Shown here piece by piece: positions 10,830-21,529 of a stretch of 64,000 nucleotides of DNA (position 1 is the stretch's first letter; each line of letters begins with the position of its first letter). The notes under the pieces are model-generated. The model did no database searches, had not been told where the DNA came from, and saw only the letters and a program-made list of their open reading frames with translations. Position numbers and translations under genes: made by a program. Origin of the DNA: Ulva prolifera (lineage: Eukaryota; Chlorophyta; Ulvophyceae; Ulvales; Ulvaceae); contig CM041200.1 of NCBI GenBank assembly GCA_023078555.1, positions 9,013,528 to 9,077,527 on the forward strand, read 5' to 3'.

Positions 10830-12291
10830 GCTGTGCACGACTGGAAGCTTTCGTTGAAGACAATCCTGATGATTGCAGACCAAATGGTGCGCTGTCGATT
10901 GGGACATTTTGAGTTCCGGGCTGGCTGTGATGTGGTGAGAGCGATTGCGAGTACACCCAATGCATCATGAGAACGGCCGTGTGGATCTCAATCCTTTGTC
11001 TACAAACAGTATGCAAGCTCGGTCTGAAGACTGACAAGAGGCATTGCATACGTATGTCACGAGGTACATTTTTCTGTCATGCCGCCGTCGCCAATCACAG
11101 TTACAGGCATCAAATGATTGCAGCTATGCCGGATCGAGTACATCCATTCCAAGTCATTTATACACAGGTATGTGTGCGGTAGCACTTGAGGTTTTGCTTC
11201 TGGCGAATTGACAGGATCTATTCGGTCAAATGTGAAAAATGGTTTACTGATGCTCCACTAGAGCTGATTCCTTGTTGGCATTCAAGAGCAGAGGGCTCCT
11301 TGCAGAGATTTGAAGCCTGAGAACTTCCTCATGGCAACTGGGCAACGAACAAACCAAATAAATTGTATTGACTTTGGCCTGGCCAAGAGATATCGTGATA
11401 AGGAATGCCGTCATATTGCCTATCGTGAAAATTAGAGCTTGACAGGTACAGCCAGATATGCCAGTAGCAACACCCATCTTGGATGTGAGCAGAGTCGGCG
11501 AGACGATTTGGAATGCCTAGGCTTTGTTGTCATGTACTTATTGCGGGGTTCCTTGCCATGGCAGGTGCGTTTTTCGCCAGCCTGTTGGTGCCGGGCTCCA
11601 ATTCATCAGCACCAATCTAGGGGGACCTCCTTGGCGTGGAGAATGTCAGCGGTGTATCGTGGACTCACAATGCTTACAATACTTGCCATGCAGGGATTGC
11701 GGGCCCCAAACCGAAAGCAGAAGTACGAAAAGATCTGCTTTTCCAAGCTGCAGATCACTGTAGAGGACTTGTGTAAAGGCCATGATAAGGCATTCGTTCA
11801 CTACTTTGAACATGTGAGGCAGCTTTCATTTGAAGAGGCGCCAGACTACACGTGCGTGGCATGCTACATCACAGCTGCCATGTCCCTATCAGGTGTACAT
11901 TATTGACTGCATGCTAGATGTAGGTACCTGCGCCGGATTTTGAGGGACCTGTTCGTTGAAAAAGGGTGCGTACGCCAGGCTAGCATTGGCCTAAATTCTA
12001 CTCTGTTGCTCTAAAGTTCGTCAAAGACTTGGGTGTGAATTGCTTTGCTGCCACTTTTTTGCTGCCTTGCAACAGCAATGAGAACTTCTATGACTTTGGC
12101 CATATGTGTGCAGATTCTCATGGGACTACATTTTCGACTGGACTCTGAAGAGGGCTCAGCAGGTCGCTGGTCTCAGGTCCGTGTATGGTACAACATCTGA
12201 GTTGATACATTATAGCTCGAAGCTGCAAGAAGCCGATGGTTCGCAAGATGCACAGGAGGGTGCTAATAGTAGGCATTTAGAGAGTAGCTAA
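10830..12291 (+). pseudogene. 5'-truncated casein kinase 1 (CK1) gene captured in E1
   Basis: Spliced segments ending at 10886 and at 11124-11167, 11306-11564, 11694-11851, 11924-11965 and 12114-12291 encode [98 protein letters not shown] and FSWDYIFDWTLKR, all hallmark CK1 blocks (HRD catalytic loop, DFG, C-lobe). All five junctions keep frame with GT/AG ends. The N-lobe, with glycine loop and ATP-binding lysine, is absent; the upstream DNA is the transposon remnant. One in-frame TAG at 11433-11435 replaces the usual lysine before [10 protein letters not shown]. It cannot make an active kinase. Splicing signals are preserved, so capture was from genomic DNA, not by retrocopy. Confidence 0.9.
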
Positions 12292-13020
12292 AATGAAGTC
12301 GAATGCTTGTAGGTTTGTTAGCTGCCATCAAGATTGCCACCTGCACGGATCCCATCACATTTACAATGGCGAGTGCATGATCTACAGATCATGCCAGCAT
12401 ATGGGCTGCCAACAGTATGAGCATTACGTGTGCATGACTTGCTTGTGAATCGAGGACCCAGATTACTTGCATCTCCCAATATAAGTGGCAAATAATGAAA
12501 TGTTTTCGAAGAATTCGTTCATATGAGCGATCTTGATCCGGCCTGTCATCAGCAACGGTGGAATCCAGTCAGAAAGAAGCCGCGTTTGCTCGCAGCATCA
12601 TCAACAAGCTCCGCCGCTCTGTCATGACATCATAGTGGCCAATGTTCGCACAGAAGCAGCAATGAGCTCAGTACAGCAGCAGAACTCCGTGTGGGCTACA
12701 GGATGTAGACTAAAACATTGCACAACTACATCCTGCATTGTAACTTTATGATGTCCTGAATTGCAATTATTTCATGCTGTTGTAAAAGACACCTCAGACA
12801 GTCACAGTTCCAACTCTGTGCTAGACTTCAGCAGCAAATGCCCAAGCAGTGCCGGGTGGCTGAATCTGTGGATTTTACAGTCCACGGTGCATGCGGACAC
12901 CGCCCTGACAACAGGGTTGCCTGGTTGAACCAGATATTGCATCATATATGCCACTCGCCTATTCAGTCTTGACGACGTGTCCAAAGATGTTCAGCCCACC
13001 TGATCGCAGCAGCAGTAACG
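12292..13020. other. E1 interior, no gene recognised
   Basis: This follows the CK1 stop. No coding similarity, RNA gene or tandem structure was found; it may include the CK1 3' UTR captured with the gene. Confidence 0.4.
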
Positions 13021-13024
13021 CTGT

Positions 13025-13900
13025 TGTATTGATGATGTTGGTGCTAGAGATGGTGACCAAAAATTTCAAAAGATTGTACACACGAACCGCGACTGTACAG
13101 ACACAACCACTTCCAACATTGTGCCAGAAAACAGGCCTGTGGATGCGAGGCACGAGATCACAGGCAGCACAAGGCTTTCTGCGCCCCGGAGTCTCACCAA
13201 ACTACCACCAGGTACCTAATTCTTAAAGATTGGTGGGTGGTGGCCACAGGCCTGGCCATGCACGTGAGGACTGGCAGCATGTCATGCTCAGTTGGCCAGA
13301 AAGCAGGCCTGCGGATGCGAGGCACGAGATCACAGGCAGCACAAGGCTTCCTGCGCCCCGGAGTCTCACCGAACTACCACCAGGTACCTAATTCTTCAAG
13401 ATTGGTGGGTGGTGGCCACAGGCCTGGCCATGCACGTGAGGACTGGCAGCATGTCATGCTCAGTTGGCCAGAAAACAGGCCTGCGGATGCGTTTTCCACT
13501 GCAGACAGATGCGTTTTATGTGCACTAAGATTCAAAATTATTAATAAGCATGTCGCTAATGTATGGATGATGTTGGTGCTCATGATTGTGTCCAAAAATT
13601 TTGAAAGTTTGTGCACACGAAATGCGACTGTATAGACACAACCACCTCCAGCATTGTGCCAGAAAACAGGCCTGCGGATGCGAGGCACGAGATCACAGGC
13701 AGCACAAGGCTGTCTGCGCCCCGGAGTCTCACCAAACTACCACCAGGTACCTAATTCTTAAAGATTGGTGGGTGGTGGCCACAGGCCTGGCCATGCACGT
13801 GAGGACTGGCAGCATGTCATGCTCAGTTGGCCAGAAAACAGGCCTGCGGATGCGAGGCACGAGATCACAGGCAGCACAAGGCCGTTTGAACACACCAGAA
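13025..13900 (+). repeat. Tandem repeat, unit about 172 bp, in E1
   Basis: Units contain CAGGCCTGCGGATGCGAGGC and then ACTACCACCAGGTACCTAAT. They start near 13122, 13294, 13466, 13660 and 13835. A second module (GATGATGTTGGTGCT, at about 13030 and 13566) precedes two of them, giving a compound pattern. Open frames across it are by-products of the repeat. Confidence 0.75.
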
Positions 13901-14140
13901 ACACAAATAGGTGACCCAATAAGTATCGTAGACAATCTGAATGCTGATGTCCCACAGGTCTGGCCATGCAGATGAGGGATGGCTCTGTTTCTTGCGGATT
14001 GTGGGTGAAAATAGGCATGCGAAAGCCAGGCGCGAGATCACAGACACCGAAACCTCGCGTGACCCACCCGGACAGCAACAATTGTGTTCGCGAGCGCGAT
14101 GTGTCAGACCATCAGGAATGTCGTACGACGTGGGCTAGTC

Positions 14141-14420
14141 ATGTCTCCCGCTAACAAGGGGTCTCCCGGGTACCCAGCCGACACTAAATCATAGACACGA
14201 TGGGCCGGCCCGGCAGGCTCGAGCAGTTGCTCTGGGCAGGTCTGGCTCGTCCACTACAGACTATTCAGATGCTGCCTCCAGAACTGTTCAAGCATCGTTG
14301 TATGCCCATTTGATTGCTATTGATGCCTGGTATGGTGCTGGCAGCGATATCGATGCAACCATGCAAGTGACCGTTCACGTAGGCGTCAGGACTGTCGCTG
14401 CGTAAAGTCGCTGCCGTGCA
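14141..14420 (+). repeat. Left arm of a 3.2 kb foldback structure
   Basis: About 280 bp beginning CATGTCTCCCGCTAACA, matched in inverted orientation by 17056-17333 at roughly 90 percent by eye. Arms this long around about 2.6 kb suggest a foldback or Mutator-like non-autonomous element. The flanks show no clear 8-9 bp duplication, so the family is not settled. Confidence 0.75.
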
Positions 14421-15284
14421 TGAATTGATGCAACTCATGTAGCACACAGATTTAATGGCTAGGTTGTGTATCAGTGTGGTGCACAGCATACAAATCGTAT
14501 TTTGGGAGTACGGCTTCCTGTGAGCGCAGTTGACAGTACCTTCACATCACGGGCTGCATTGCAGCTTTCGACAGGGTTGGTACAGAATTTCACCCACATC
14601 TCATATCTATGGCGCGTTGCTTGCGCACTGAGGCTTTACACTGTACACGCATCGTATGCGTGATGCCATCGCAGCGGGTCATTCAACACGGACGTGCGTG
14701 AGGCTGCAGCCACGTTGTATCTGAGCACGCATGTCAAGGCGTGCATCAGGAAACGTGATGTGATGTTGCAATGGTGCCAAATTTACCACTACCACGGCTG
14801 CCTTACAGGCGATGTGTGCCTCGCAGCCCAATTCCTGCAGTAGCATCGCCGCTCATAGTCCCTTTCACTTTCTATTGCAGTGTATTTCATCGTCGTTTGT
14901 ATGCGAAACTATTGCACTGGTACAGGAAGAAAACGACAACACACCGTTTTCAAATGCCCTGCATCAAGGGCCGCAGAGGTATTACTGAAATAGCTAGCTG
15001 TCCATTTCATTGCACAAACACGAAGGTTCACACAGTATCCACACAAACAAGATTTGGAATCTGATCATCACTGAATCATCACTGCGGAATGAGAACATGC
15101 CTCAGCAACATGACTGCAATCATCAGCGGTGCATGTGCGATGCGCCTGTTATGTCTGAGTAGGATTCTACTACATAGGCAAAGGCACAGGAAAACGACCT
15201 CTGCAGGCTCATGGAGTTGTGCTCTGTGGCTGTGCAAATGCCACGGAGCTCCGACTCGGTGTGCCAGCCGAGACAAAGCCTAGG

Positions 15285-16258
15285 CCTATTATCATGCACT
15301 CAGCATGCAGCACCTGATGCTGAAACTTGGTACTCGTGGTGCCTGTCATATGTGCATCAGCATGCTTGACAATCAGAGCTGTATGTTCTGAAGTGCCAGA
15401 GTGGTCAGCTCGGGTGTGCTCCGTGAATGCCGCAGATGTGCCGTTCTGCGCGCCAGGCGAGACATAGCCTATTATCATGCACTCAGCATGCAGCACCTGA
15501 TGCTGAGACTCGGTACTCGTGGTGCCTGTCATATGTGCATCAGCATACTTGACAATCAGAGCTGTATGTTCTCAAGTGCCAGAGTGGTCAGCTCGGGTGT
15601 GCTGTGTGAATGCCGCAGATGTGCCGTTCTGCGCGCCAGGCGAGACATAGCCTATTATCATGCACTGAGCATTCAGCACCTGATGCTGAAACTTGGTACT
15701 CGTGGTGCCTGTCATATGTGCATCAGCATACTTGACAATCAGAGCTGTATGTTCTCAAGTGCCAGAGTGGTCAGCTCGGGTGTGCTGTGTGAATGCCGCA
15801 GATGTGCCGTTCTGCGCGCCAGGCGAGACATAGCCTACTATCATGCACTCAGCATGCAGCACCTGATGCTGAGACTCGGTACTCGGGGTGCCTGTCATAT
15901 GTGCATCAGCATACTTGACAATCAGAGCTGTATGTTCTCAAGTGCCAGAGTGGTCAGCTCGGGTGTGCTGTGTGAATGCCGCAGATGTGCCGTTCTGCGC
16001 GCCAGGCGAGACATAGCCTATTATCATGCACTGAGCATTCAGCACCTGATGCTGAAACTTGGTACTCGTGGTGCCTGTCATATGTGCATCAGCATACTTG
16101 ACAATCAGAGCTGTATGTTCTCAAGTGCCAGAGTGGTCAGCTCGGGTGTGCTGTGTGAATGCCGCAGATGTGCCGTTCTGCGCGCCAGGCGAGACATAGC
16201 CTACTATCATGCACTCAGCATGCAGCACCTGATGCTGAAACTCGGTACTCGTGGTCAC
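15285..16258 (+). repeat. 183-bp tandem array with 366-bp alternation
   Basis: ATCATGC marks recur at 15291, 15474, 15657, 15840, 16023 and 16206, exactly 183 bp apart. Two variants (CTCAGCATGCAG and CTGAGCATTCAG) alternate from the second unit, so the higher-order period is 366 bp. As 183 is 61 codons, a 295-codon frame (15401-16288) stays open, but nothing suggests it is translated. Confidence 0.9.
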
Positions 16259-16351
16259 ATGCAGACATGCTTGGGCTTCAAAACATGAAACAAGAATACC
16301 TTCACAGGCGGTACATGATTCTGGGCTCGCTCAGGTTGCAACACTTGGCAC

Positions 16352-16403
16352 CAGTGCTTACTGGTCATGACCAGTAAGCACTGGTCATGACCAGTGCTTA
16401 CTG
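16352..16403. repeat. Two overlapping 32-bp perfect palindromes
   Basis: 16352-16383 and 16372-16403 are each self-complementary, sharing the centre-type GGTCATGACC. They lie just before another perfect palindrome inside the foldback element. Confidence 0.85.
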
Positions 16404-16407
16404 CTAT

Positions 16408-16451
16408 AAGCTGCTACCCTCTCATTTGATCAAATGAGAGGGTAGCAGCTT
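16408..16451. repeat. 44-bp perfect palindrome without spacer
   Basis: The left half is AAGCTGCTACCCTCTCATTT and the right half is its exact complement around GATC. It could form a cruciform or mark a fold-back junction of replication or repair origin. Confidence 0.9.
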
Positions 16452-17055
16452 CGCCACGTATTCTATTGGAGAGCTGCGCAACAAGGTGCTCCTGCGTTTC
16501 TGTGGCAGGTGTTCTTGTGCAATGTGTGTCAGCTGCTGTGAGCAAGTGAATTTTGCAGAGTTCTTCCTAATACATGTCAGTCATTCCAGTTGCAACAAGT
16601 CAACGAAATCTCCGCGACAATTAGGTGCACTCTACAAACGGGCAAAGGACTGCAGCTCGCAGTGACATCGCTGAAGCGTCCACAGCCTTGGTGGGTCCAC
16701 CACAAGTGCAGCAAGTGGTATCTTATATTACTTAGACACTACAATTAACCTGTTGCAACTGCTCCAGCGAAGGCAGTTCAGATGCAGCTGCGTTCGCAGT
16801 GTTATGCACTGGGCTGGGATCGAATGACCCACTCATGTGAACAACGGCATCCATGGGCTAAAGAATCGCGCTCAGGATGTGACATACAAACTTTGGTGCA
16901 TAGCACCGGTCGAAAGCTTGCTCGTCCGGATAACGGAAGGTGGTAAAACGGGCGCACGTGAAGGTCGAGCTCCGAACATGAAACACACACTTCGCGCCGG
17001 TTGGCGGGAGAGAAGTTTATGATATGTCAACGATGCATTATCGGGAAGACAGTCA

Positions 17056-17333
17056 AGCGCGGCAGCGACTTTATGGAGCGACAGTCCTGACGCCTACGTG
17101 CACGGGCAATTGCAGGTTGCATCGATGCCGCTGCCAGCACCATACCCAGCATCAATAGCAATCACAATGTCATACCATGATGCTTGAAGAGTTCTGGAGG
17201 CAGCAGCTGTATAGTCTGTGGTGGACGAACCAGACCTGCCCAGAGCAACTGCTCGAGCCTGCCGGGCCGGCCCATCATGTACATGATTTAGTGTCGGCTG
17301 GGTACCCGGGAGACCCCCTGTTAGCGGGAGACA
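17056..17333 (-). repeat. Right arm of the 3.2 kb foldback structure
   Basis: Reverse-complement partner of 14141-14420. The outer end reads TGTTAGCGGGAGACAT. Confidence 0.75.
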
Positions 17334-19100
17334 TAACTGCGTGGGCATGCCCATGCCATGCAACGGCTGTGCAGGCGTGGCCACGCGTGGTGCAGGGGCA
17401 ATTCCAACGGTCATTCCCCGGCCGATCGATGCTGAACGGCCGGTGTAAATCAATAGAACGAACATGCTGCAGGTTTACGTATTCGTCGACCCCAATCTGC
17501 AATGACCGTGATGCAACTTATGTGTTGGCGCATCCACGCTGCGCTGGGCTCGCATCGTGGATACAACCATCTTCAGAAGGTGATCAAATATGAAACGTGT
17601 CTTGTAATGACTGTTGAGTAAAAAAGGAGGCTCACGGAATATCAGGCACGTAGCTACCTGTAGATGTCTGCCTTGTTACCGCATGCGCGGCTGACCACAG
17701 TTTTGGTGCAGGTCTACAACGGACAGCGTGGCCGATACAGCAACAAGATGATTGAACAGCACTTTTGAGTGACTTCAACGGCTGTCAATCAGTGCGCGCC
17801 CTTGTCTGTTGCTTTTCGCATAGGCTGATGCACCTGATTGTCTTGACAACATCCGTCAATTGCAGCGCCAGTAGGTCTCAAGGCATCAATGTGCGAGGTA
17901 CGCCGCATAGATATACACTTGGTCTGGTCGAGGGCAATGCAGATTTTACGCATCTAAACACAGGTACCGACGCATGTTGTGCCAGACGTTGGGTCGCGTA
18001 GCAGAGCAGCTGACCCCGTACTTGCTGCAGGAGATCAGAATTTGCCAGAGATTGTAAATTACCAGCCCGTCGGGCAAGGATTGCATGTGCGGTACCTCAT
18101 GTTTTGCAGGCCCCTGCAGCATGACCTTGATCACGCAGCTCATACAGTGCGTTGCAAATTGGACACAGAATCGAGCGTGATGCAGGATCAGACATCAAGA
18201 CAGCCCGAGGGTCCCAGATATTGGATGGGAGACTTTCTAGATGCCTGCGCCGTATGCTCGTGCCAGCATGCACTGCCTGCAATATGTGCTGGTGCCGGCT
18301 CTGTGCTAGCATGTCTCCTGCAGACGACACCATTTGTGCAGGAGTAATGGGTTGCAGCGAATACAATGTCAAGAAATGCCTTCATTGAACCAGGTAGGAC
18401 GCTCCAACTCTGCTGCTTGTTGCCAGGAGATGTCTATCTTTCATTCACATGTGTCATTAGCTTAGACAGGCCTAACCTTCGCCGATTGCAGAGTTGAGAT
18501 TCTACTCCTTTTTGAATGGATTCTATTTTGTTGATGCTGGTACGCCTCACCCGACTGCATACATGGTCTGCTACGAGTAGAGGACACATGGACATTGAAC
18601 GTGGATTGCTACAGGTTGATCATTTCACAGACTACCACCAAGCAAAGCCTGCCAGTGGTGCGACTGTCTGCCATAGATCCTGTGCATGCTTGTTGTTGCA
18701 GCCGGAGCGAGTTCAAGCAGGTTCAACTTGTTGGTTGTGCATGGATGATAGCATCCTCATGTCACGCTGATCAGGTGATCATTATAGGAGCAGGTCGAGT
18801 TCGTGAACGGTTAGTGGCAGCAGGTGCTGACACATGGCACCTTGAGTGCCAAGGTGAACAAGTCGACTTGAACTGGAGCGACCCTTTTTTCACTTCGTGT
18901 GTGCTGCATACGTGTGACCCTCCCCGGTGCTGTGAGCAGCGGCACCCATGGAAGGCTCCGGCTTCCATGTATCATCAGCTTAGCCACGAGTGGACAAGCT
19001 GGTGTACATGGCGGACTGATGCCCGCCATGGATGCCCTGCTGGCCACCGGGTTGAGGCACCTGTCACCACCATCAACCAACCGCATCACGTGGCCCCTGG
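17334..19100. other. E1 right interior, mostly unrecognised
   Basis: No full gene is recognised. On the minus strand about 18020-18215 reads SILCPICNALYEL and, in another frame, HEVPHMQSLPDGLVIYNL. This faintly recalls the first cysteine pair of a RING finger and the LP.N..L segment that often follows one. If real, it is a second captured host fragment with its centre missing; the call is weak. Confidence 0.25.
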
Positions 19101-19352
19101 TCCACCCATTGTACCAATCGAACCATGTGTGATGTCGAAACATTTCGACATCGTCTTTTCGAACACCGCGCATAAAAACGCTCATAAAACTTGCAACAAT
19201 TACCCAAAAGTCGCTCGTAATTTATGGGCCGTCGGACAGCCTCATAATTATGAGGAAAATGGGGGCGCATTTAAGCGCCTTTTGTATTGGCGGGCATATG
19301 GGCGGATAATGCATAATTATGACACCCGTATGGGCGACCACCTGTGTAGACG

Positions 19353-20392
19353 AAGTGCCACTGTGCTGCGGCAGCGATGGGCAGCACCACTGTCAACCCC
19401 GCTGCACTGCGTGGGGGGGCAGAGGGGGTAACAGCACAGAAACACCAGGTGCCACTGTGCTGCGGCAACGATGGGTAGCACCACTGTCAACCACGCTGCA
19501 CTGCGTGGGGGGGCAGAGGGGGTAACAGCACAGAAGGACCAGGTGCCGCTGTGCTACGGCAACGATGGGCAGCACCACTGTCAACCACGCTGCACTGCGT
19601 GGGGGGGGCAGAGGGGGTAACAGCACAGAAGGACCAGGTGCCGCTGTGCTACGGCAACGATGGGCAGCACCACTGTCAACCACGCTGCACTGCGTGGGGG
19701 GGCAGAGGGGGTAACAGCACAGAAGGACCAGGTGCCGCTGTGCTACGGCAACGATGGGCAGCACCACTGTCAACCACGCTGCACTGCGTGGGGGGGGCAG
19801 AGGGGGTAACAGCACAGAAGGACCAGGTGCCGCTGTGCTACGGCAACGATGGGCAGCACCACTGTCAACCACGCTGCACTGCGTGGGGGGGGCAGATGGG
19901 GTAACAGCACAGAAGGACCAGGTGCCGCTGTGCTACGGCAACGATGGGCAGCAACACTGTCAACCCCGCTACACTGCGTGGGAGGGCAGAAGGGGTAATT
20001 ATAACAGCACAGAAACACCAGGTGCCACTGTGCTGCGGCAACGATGGGCAGCAACACTGTCAACCCCGCTACACTGCGTGGGAGGGCAGAAGGGGTAATT
20101 ATAACAGCACAGAAACACCAGGCGCCACTGTGCTGCGGCAACGATGGGCAGCATCACTGTCATCCCCGCAGCACTGCGTGGGGGGGCGGAGGGTCTAACA
20201 GCACAGAAACACCAAGTGCCACTGTGCTGCGGCAGCGATGGGCAGCACCACTGTCAACCCCGCTGCACTGCGTGGGGGGGGCAGAGGGGGTAACAGCACA
20301 GAAACACCAGGTGCCACTGTGCTGCGGCAACGATGGGCAGCACCACTGTCAACCCCGCTGCACTGCGTGGGAGGGCAGAGGACGCACTTTTG
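19353..20392 (+). repeat. 95-bp tandem array, right part (about 11 copies)
   Basis: Continues the array at 9060-9547 in phase after E1 is removed. One stretch (about 20085-20200) is almost identical to 9420-9547, so blocks of units were duplicated before E1 landed. Confidence 0.9.
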
Positions 20393-21529
20393 CCGACATC
20401 CCAATACATTGCCGAGCCATTGCTGCTGTAGCATGCTGCGTCACAGCCATACTATGCGCCTCTGCCATATGAGAGGGGGGAGGCCACGCGACACATGATG
20501 CCCACGTCTACACAGGTCGTCGCTGATGCGTATGAGCGCCTCCGTATGAGCGGCAATATGAGCGTGAAATTCACCATGTTTGGGTCGAAACGCTGACCTG
20601 GAGAATGTGACATCATTGGAAGCATACCGAAATTCGGCTCGTGCGGTTGGATAGCCTTGCAATTTCATGGTCAAGGCCTGTACCTGGCCAGATTGCGTCG
20701 ATTGATGCAGAGTCCGTTGCCGAAAGCATGCAGGACTGCTCTGCGCGGGGACACTCGCGCTGACCGCTGGTAAAGGTGCTGGTGGAAATTATCACGACGA
20801 TCCCGACGTCTGCATTAGTGACTTTTACAAACGTCCAATTTGCTGATTATATGCGCATGCACCACGAGCATCGGTGATGGACCCAGCCGGTTCGCTCTTA
20901 TTCAGACTGGCTTTCGACTTGAAGACCACCATTCTAGGCACATGGATTGATCAATGATGAATGATGATGAAGGCATGATGGCCGAACCGCCTTCAGGTAA
21001 CCATGGCCGGTTACCGCGGGTCTGAGAGCGGTCTGTTTCGGCTCTGGCGCTTGAATGTGAGTGTGGCGCAGAGGGTGATCGGCGATGAACCAGGAATGCA
21101 GTCTGACGTATATGGAATAATAACAAAAGAGATCACGGGAGAAGTCAAACACTACACGCCTGTGGCCAGGCCCGCGCACAAAGCTGTACGGGTCTGTCTA
21201 TCATTCGATAATGTCCTCCCATCTGGGCGCGCACAGGTCAAGCCTGCACAGTCTACCATCTGGTGCATGTTTTGTGACAGCAGTTTGACGCCTCGTCCTC
21301 GTGGGCTGCATATCAAAGACTATCACGTCGTGATCATGTGCATCATGTGGAACCGACAGCGTCGGCGGTCTCACCGCCACCCCGTGAAGCATTACTTCCG
21401 ATACGATACACAGATACATGGTGTGTTATGCGATATGCGTTGACGACTCAGACTGTTGGTGTTGCCTGTCACCAGCGACGTGCCGATTGTGCACGACCAG
21501 GTGTAACCGGGTCTCACTTGCGTCAAATA

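Larger units (their letters stand above)
9548..19352. mobile_element. E1: 9.8 kb DNA transposon inserted in the 95-bp array, with captured CK1 gene
   Basis: Both ends carry CGTCTACACAGGTGGTCG, extending to 24 bp of perfect inverted repeat. The flanking dinucleotide AA is duplicated (9546-9547, 19353-19354), and the array unit is restored exactly if one AA and E1 are removed. Subterminal regions repeat CATATGGGCG-like motifs. The right end (AAAATGGGGG then ATTTAAG) resembles the right end of E2. Contents: 3' remnant of an E2-type gene, a truncated casein kinase 1, about 172-bp repeats, a 3.2 kb foldback with a 183-bp array, and unrecognised DNA. It lacks a full transposase, so it would need one in trans. 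Confidence 0.8.

Noticed and set aside
15401-16288. A 295-codon repeat protein
   Set aside because: The frame is open only because 183 bp is 61 codons. There is no start context, splice structure or recognisable composition.
18190-18250. 5S rRNA-like stretch (TATTGGATGGGAGAC)
   Set aside because: The match is confined to about 15 bases; the rest of the 5S sequence is absent.
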